Source of the DNA: Arsenophonus apicola
GTDB lineage: Bacteria; Pseudomonadota; Gammaproteobacteria; Enterobacterales; Enterobacteriaceae
Assembly (NCBI RefSeq): GCF_020268605.1
Contig: NZ_CP084222.1
Location: forward strand, 3,237,429 to 3,301,428
Direction: 5' to 3'
Length of the DNA: 64,000 nt
In this document: positions 59,455 through 64,000 of the stretch, one piece after another
Numbering within the stretch: the stretch's first letter is position 1
Layout: the number at the start of each line of letters is the position of its first letter
Translations under genes and position numbers: made by a program
Notes under the pieces: generated by a model
What the model was told of the DNA's origin: nothing
The model's input: only the letters and a program-made list of their open reading frames with translations
Database searches by the model: none

Positions 59455-60825
59455 TTACTTACCAATACAGAAACTGGAAAAAATACGACCTAATAAATCA
59501 TCAGAGCTAAATTCTCCTGTAATTTCACTCAATGCTTGTTGAGTCAAACGGAGTTCTTCTGCTAATAACTCGCCTGAATGAGCAACCACTAACTGTTGAT
59601 AACCTTGCTGTAAATGTTCAGCTGCGATATTAAGCGCTTGAATATGACGGCGTCTGGCTAAGAATCCCCCTTCAATATGCTGATTAAATCCAATGCTTTC
59701 TTTCAAATGTTGACGTAATAAATCAATACCCTCTTTTAAATAAGCTGAAAGACATATAAGTGAGTAATCACCAACTTTTGTTATCGCTATTGGTTCATCA
59801 GTTATATCTACTTTATTTCTAATGACCGTAATAGGTAAAGACTTCGGCAATCGCGCTATAAATTCTGGCCAAATCTGCTCCGGTTTAGTTGCCTGTGTCG
59901 TCGTGCTATCCACCATAAATAAAATATGATCAGCTTGCTCTATTTCCTGCCAAGCTCGTTCAATACCTATCCTCTCAACTTCATCTGTTGCTTCACGCAA
60001 ACCAGCCGTATCAATAATATGCAATGGCATACCATCAATATGAATATGTTCACGTAATACATCTCGGGTTGTACCAGCAATATCCGTTACAATTGCCGCT
60101 TCACGGCCAGATAGTGCGTTTAATAAGCTAGATTTACCGGCATTCGGTCGTCCAGCAATCACAACTTTCATGCCTTCTCGTAATAAGCTGCCTTGGTAAG
60201 CTTGTGAACGCACACTATCTAAATGGGCTATCACCTCATTCAATTTTGCTTCTATCTTGCCATCCGATAAAAAATCAATCTCTTCATCGGGAAAATCAAT
60301 TGCCGCTTCAACGTAAATACGCAAGTTAGTAAGCGCTTCCACCATTTCATAGATCTGTTGCGAAAAAACACCTTGTAAAGAATTTACCGCTGAACGCGCT
60401 GCCTGTTCAGTACTCGCATCGATTAGATCAGCAATCGCTTCTGCCTGAGCTAAATCCATTTTGTCATTAAGAAAAGCGCGTTCAGAAAATTCACCTGGAT
60501 TGGCAATACGGATTTCACCGATCGCTAAAATCCGCTTAAGTAATAAATCAATAATTACCGGACCACCATGTCCTTGCAATTCAAGAACATCTTCACCAGT
60601 AAATGAGTTGGGGGCGGGAAAATAGAGGGCTATTCCCTGATCCATCACTTTACCATTACTATCATAGAAAGGAAGGTAATCGGCATAGCGTGGCTGAGGT
60701 AATTTACCTAAAACAATGCGGGCAACTTGAATAACTTTTGGCCCAGATATTCGCAAAATACCAACACCACCACGTCCAGGAGGCGTTGCCTGCGCAATAA
60801 TTGTATCATTAGTATATATACTCAT
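59455..60825 (-). CDS. mnmE: tRNA modification GTPase MnmE
   Basis: 456 residues from the ATG at 60825 (MSIYTNDTIIAQATPPGRGG as in E. coli MnmE, 454). It forms the 5-carboxymethylaminomethyl modification at the wobble uridine of tRNAs with MnmG. Features: N-terminal folate-binding domain, GTPase domain inserted in a helical domain with GRPNAGKSSLLNAL (G1), DIAGTTRD (G2), DTAGLR (G3) and NKVD (G4), and the C-terminal FCIGK motif with the conserved cysteine. A longer ORF start exists upstream but is not supported. Confidence 0.96.
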   Translation of the reverse strand: MSIYTNDTIIAQATPPGRGGVGILRISGPKVIQVARIVLGKLPQPRYADYLPFYDSNGKVMDQGIALYFPAPNSFTGEDVLELQGHGGPVIIDLLLKRILAIGEIRIANPGEFSERAFLNDKMDLAQAEAIADLIDASTEQAARSAVNSLQGVFSQQIYEMVEALTNLRIYVEAAIDFPDEEIDFLSDGKIEAKLNEVIAHLDSVRSQAYQGSLLREGMKVVIAGRPNAGKSSLLNALSGREAAIVTDIAGTTRDVLREHIHIDGMPLHIIDTAGLREATDEVERIGIERAWQEIEQADHILFMVDSTTTQATKPEQIWPEFIARLPKSLPITVIRNKVDITDEPIAITKVGDYSLICLSAYLKEGIDLLRQHLKESIGFNQHIEGGFLARRRHIQALNIAAEHLQQGYQQLVVAHSGELLAEELRLTQQALSEITGEFSSDDLLGRIFSSFCIGK

Positions 60826-60853
60826 TTTACTCTCAATTGTTACAATAAATATG

Positions 60854-60925
60854 ATTAAGGCGGTCATTAGACCGCCTTAATACATTTTCTATTTTGTTAT
60901 TTTCATCCATAGCAAATAACAAAAT
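60854..60925 (-). terminator. Two tandem hairpins between yidC and mnmE
   Basis: Going downstream from the yidC stop: ATTTTGTTATTT with AAATAACAAAAT (60891-60925, 12 bp) and then ATTAAGGCGGTC with GACCGCCTTAAT (60854-60881, 12 bp, 4-base loop). Both stems are perfect. Neither is followed by a strong T run, so they may act as a partial terminator or an RNA processing site between the two genes. Confidence 0.6.
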
Positions 60926-60933
60926 GCCAATAC

Positions 60934-62571
60934 TTATTTTTTATCGCGACTATGTAGGCCACGCTTTTCTAATCCACGATAAATAATTTGTTGTTGAATA
61001 ATCGTCACTAGGTTACTAACGATATAGTATAAAACCAAACCAGAAGGAAACCACAGGAAAAATACCGTAAAAATAACCGGCATATAGGTCATAATCTTCT
61101 GTTGCATAGGATCAGTAACTGTCGTTGGCGACATTTTCTGAATAATATACATCGTTAAGCCCATTAACAACGGCAAAATATAGTATGGATCCTGGGCTGA
61201 TAGATCTTGGATCCAACCAATGAAGGGAGCATGCCGTAGCTCGACAGAGCCCATCAACATATAGTATAAAGCAAGGAAAATAGGCATCTGAATCAATAAG
61301 GGCAGACAACCACCCAATGGATTAACTTTTTCTGCTTTATAGAGCGTCATCATTTCTTGGCTCATGCGTTGCTTATCATCACCAATCCGTTCTTTCATCG
61401 CCGCAAGTTTAGGCTGCAACAGACGCATTTTTGCCATTGATGTATATTGTGCCTTGGTTAATGGATACATAATCCCGCGCACAATAAAAGTAATAACGAT
61501 GATGGAAAAACCCCAATTACCGATAAAACCATGAATAAATTTCAATAACTTAAATAACGGTTGAGAAATAAACCACAACCAACCATAATCAACGGTTAAA
61601 TCTAAATGAGGAGCAACTGCTGCCATTTCCGCTTGTAATTCAGGACCTACCCACAAGGTTGAAGTGTAATTTTCTTTACTATTAGCCGCTACTGTTATCG
61701 GCGAACTCTTATAGCCAATAATAGCAATGGCTTTATCTAAATCAATTGTATAAAAGGTGTTTTGGTTCTGATAGCCGGGGATCCATGCAGTCGCAAAATA
61801 TTGCTGCAACATTGCGATCCAACCACCTTTGGTATTAACGTTTAAGTTATTATCAGTAATATCACTGAAACTATATTTTTTATAATTCGTTTCATCGGAA
61901 GAATACGCTGCACCGCGATAGGTATGTAAAGCAAAATTATTACTTCCTGTATCACGCTCTTTTGGTAGTTCCGCAGTCTGTTTCAATTGACCAAAAAAAG
62001 CCAGCGTCAATGGCTTGGCACTGTTATTGTCAATATTATACTCAACAGAAATATTATATTTACCACGTTTTAATACATAGACTTTTTGATAAACTACGCC
62101 ATCTTTACCTGTGAAGGTAAGAGGAACACGCAGTTCATCTTGGCCATCTTGCAACACATAATTGGTTGCAGTTGAGAGATATAAAGGACGCAATCCGTTA
62201 TTGTAGCCTGGATTATCGGGACCATCCTGACCGATCAAGCCGCTCTGTGCTTGATAAATAAACTCTTTACTGGTTTCCAATAAACGAAACGGCTCAGATG
62301 AGTGTAATTCCTTAGGGTAAAGCAGTAGATCAGCCTCATCAATATCACCTCCGCGAGTATTGATGCGTAATTTAAGCACATCAGTTTTTACGGTGATAAA
62401 TTTAGCTTGCTCATGACCCAGATTAGCTTGGTCATCATGACTTGGCATATCCATTTGTTTTATGATTTGGTCAGTTTTTATAGGTTGTGTTTTATCACTT
62501 TCCCATGTCTGCCAAAGCAAAAACGAAACAAATAGCCAAGCGATGAATAAAAGATTGCGTTGCGAATCCAT
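60934..62571 (-). CDS. yidC: Membrane protein insertase YidC
   Basis: 545 residues (E. coli 548). N-terminal membrane anchor (RNLLFIAWLFVSFLLW), a large periplasmic domain (to about residue 345), and the conserved C-terminal five-helix core: FIHGFIGNWGFSIIVITFIVRGIMYPLTKAQYTSMAKM with the hydrophilic-groove arginine (VRG), then PIFLALYYMLMGSVEL, TYMPVIFTVFFLWFPSG and the basic tail. It inserts membrane proteins with or without SecYEG. It starts two bases after the yidD stop. Confidence 0.97.
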   Translation of the reverse strand: MDSQRNLLFIAWLFVSFLLWQTWESDKTQPIKTDQIIKQMDMPSHDDQANLGHEQAKFITVKTDVLKLRINTRGGDIDEADLLLYPKELHSSEPFRLLETSKEFIYQAQSGLIGQDGPDNPGYNNGLRPLYLSTATNYVLQDGQDELRVPLTFTGKDGVVYQKVYVLKRGKYNISVEYNIDNNSAKPLTLAFFGQLKQTAELPKERDTGSNNFALHTYRGAAYSSDETNYKKYSFSDITDNNLNVNTKGGWIAMLQQYFATAWIPGYQNQNTFYTIDLDKAIAIIGYKSSPITVAANSKENYTSTLWVGPELQAEMAAVAPHLDLTVDYGWLWFISQPLFKLLKFIHGFIGNWGFSIIVITFIVRGIMYPLTKAQYTSMAKMRLLQPKLAAMKERIGDDKQRMSQEMMTLYKAEKVNPLGGCLPLLIQMPIFLALYYMLMGSVELRHAPFIGWIQDLSAQDPYYILPLLMGLTMYIIQKMSPTTVTDPMQQKIMTYMPVIFTVFFLWFPSGLVLYYIVSNLVTIIQQQIIYRGLEKRGLHSRDKK

Positions 62572-62573
62572 CG

Positions 62574-62834
62574 TTAATGTTCTCTATTATGGTCATTCTG
62601 TCTAGGTGGGACGGGATCGTCACCACCTCTATGTAAAGGATGGCATTTTAATACGCGTTTCATCATTAACCAACCACCTTTTATCAATCCAAATCGAGAT
62701 AATACTTCGATTCCATATTGTGAGCAGGTGGGGTTGAAACGGCAGCGGGGCCCTAATAATGGACTTATTAGCAATTGATAACCTCTTATTAGCGAGATTA
62801 AGAGCCGCGAGCCAAACGACAGTGACGACGCCAT
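62574..62834 (-). CDS. yidD: Membrane protein insertion efficiency factor YidD
   Basis: 86 residues (E. coli 85). Conserved LISPLLGPRCRFNPTCSQYG with its cysteines, then KGGWLMMKRVLKCHPLHRGGDDPVP. It overlaps rnpA by 37 bases and precedes yidC, the standard order. It assists insertion of membrane proteins. Confidence 0.95.
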   Translation of the reverse strand: MASSLSFGSRLLISLIRGYQLLISPLLGPRCRFNPTCSQYGIEVLSRFGLIKGGWLMMKRVLKCHPLHRGGDDPVPPRQNDHNREH

Positions 62835-63157
62835 AATTTGCCTAATGTTTCGGTGATTTCTTGATTATTCAAATCAGCTACCCCCTTTCTTACTAATATC
62901 ACAAAATCCATCGAAGGCAACTCATGCTGATGTAAACGAAAATATTCTCTCGTTAGTCGCTTAATGCGATTGCGTTCATGAGCGCGTTTAACATTTTTTT
63001 TTGCGATAGTAAGACCAATGCGCGGGTACCCCAGCTCATTTAGGCGTCCAAGAATGGTTATTTCTGGAGAACTCGCCCTTTGTGGCTGCTGAAAGACATA
63101 ATCAAAATGCCTGGGAGTTAATAATCTTAACTCCCTAGGAAAAGCAAGCATAACCAC
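62798..63157 (-). CDS. rnpA: Ribonuclease P protein component
   Basis: 119 residues, same length as E. coli RnpA. GTG start at 63157, as in E. coli (GTG GTT ATG CTT; M-V-x-LAFPRELRLLTP). Characteristic RNA-binding helix KKNVKRAHERNRIKRLTREYFR. End KLWRRHCRLARGS. It binds the M1 RNA for tRNA 5' processing. Confidence 0.97.
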   Translation of the reverse strand: MVMLAFPRELRLLTPRHFDYVFQQPQRASSPEITILGRLNELGYPRIGLTIAKKNVKRAHERNRIKRLTREYFRLHQHELPSMDFVILVRKGVADLNNQEITETLGKLWRRHCRLARGS

Positions 63158-63170
63158 TTCGATAGGGTTA

Positions 63171-64000
<830 letters not shown>

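Overview
The window looks like an AT-rich Enterobacterales chromosome, most likely an insect-associated member of the Morganellaceae (Arsenophonus-like, with Xenorhabdus, Photorhabdus, Providencia and Proteus as relatives). The right edge carries the conserved order mnmE, yidC, yidD, rnpA, rpmH followed by a DnaA box and a cluster of GATC sites, so dnaA should begin just past the last base. Genus assignment is an inference. The gene content (invasin, two chaperone-usher pili, effector-like proteins, a hemophilin/Slam locus, many broken genes) suggests a host-associated genome undergoing decay.

Layout, left to right. Bases 1-10100: the N-terminal part of an intimin/invasin-type inverse autotransporter, an alkA-like DNA glycosylase, and a five-gene chaperone-usher fimbrial operon on the minus strand (pilin, chaperone, usher, tip adhesin, second chaperone). 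Bases 10100-19200: eda; a frameshifted aspzincin-type metalloprotease; an OXA-type beta-lactamase with an in-frame stop; an ArsR regulator; a frameshifted smvA-type efflux pump with its divergent TetR regulator; and two very AT-rich orphan proteins that look like secreted effectors. Bases 19800-25100: an archaic (Csu / spore coat U type) pilus operon of visibly higher GC, with a broken chaperone and a broken usher. Bases 25200-28600: ugd, a UDP-sugar epimerase and a medium-chain dehydrogenase.

Bases 28700-40500 hold a nearly complete selenoprotein formate dehydrogenase-O cluster: fdoG (in-frame UGA with a visible SECIS hairpin), fdoH, fdoI, fdhE, selA and selB on the minus strand, and fdhD divergent. 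An IS200/IS605-family element with tnpA and a frameshifted tnpB has landed in the end of fdoH and separates it from fdoI. Bases 40700-47200 hold an iron-regulated heme-acquisition locus: a perfect Fur-box-like palindrome, a hemophilin-like secreted protein, its Slam-type outer-membrane exporter, a TonB-dependent receptor with two lesions, and a dedicated TonB.

Bases 47900-55400: a GNAT acetyltransferase, a CodB-like permease behind a frameshifted PAS-LuxR regulator, a two-gene phage-derived remnant (Ash-like and Ner-like), and the divergent uacF/uacT pair for uric acid use, whose intergenic region holds two copies of the same 17-bp palindrome. Bases 55400-59400 are mostly non-coding, with yqhA, a kinase-like putative effector and a small membrane-protein gene broken by two in-frame stops. 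Bases 59455-63314 are the conserved mnmE-rpmH block.

Taken together, the intact parts are housekeeping, uric acid import and oxidoreduction, and hemophilin export. At least nine genes carry single nonsense or frameshift lesions, and three of the frameshifts lie in poly-A runs of seven or more. These could be pseudogenes, products of transcriptional slippage, or assembly errors.
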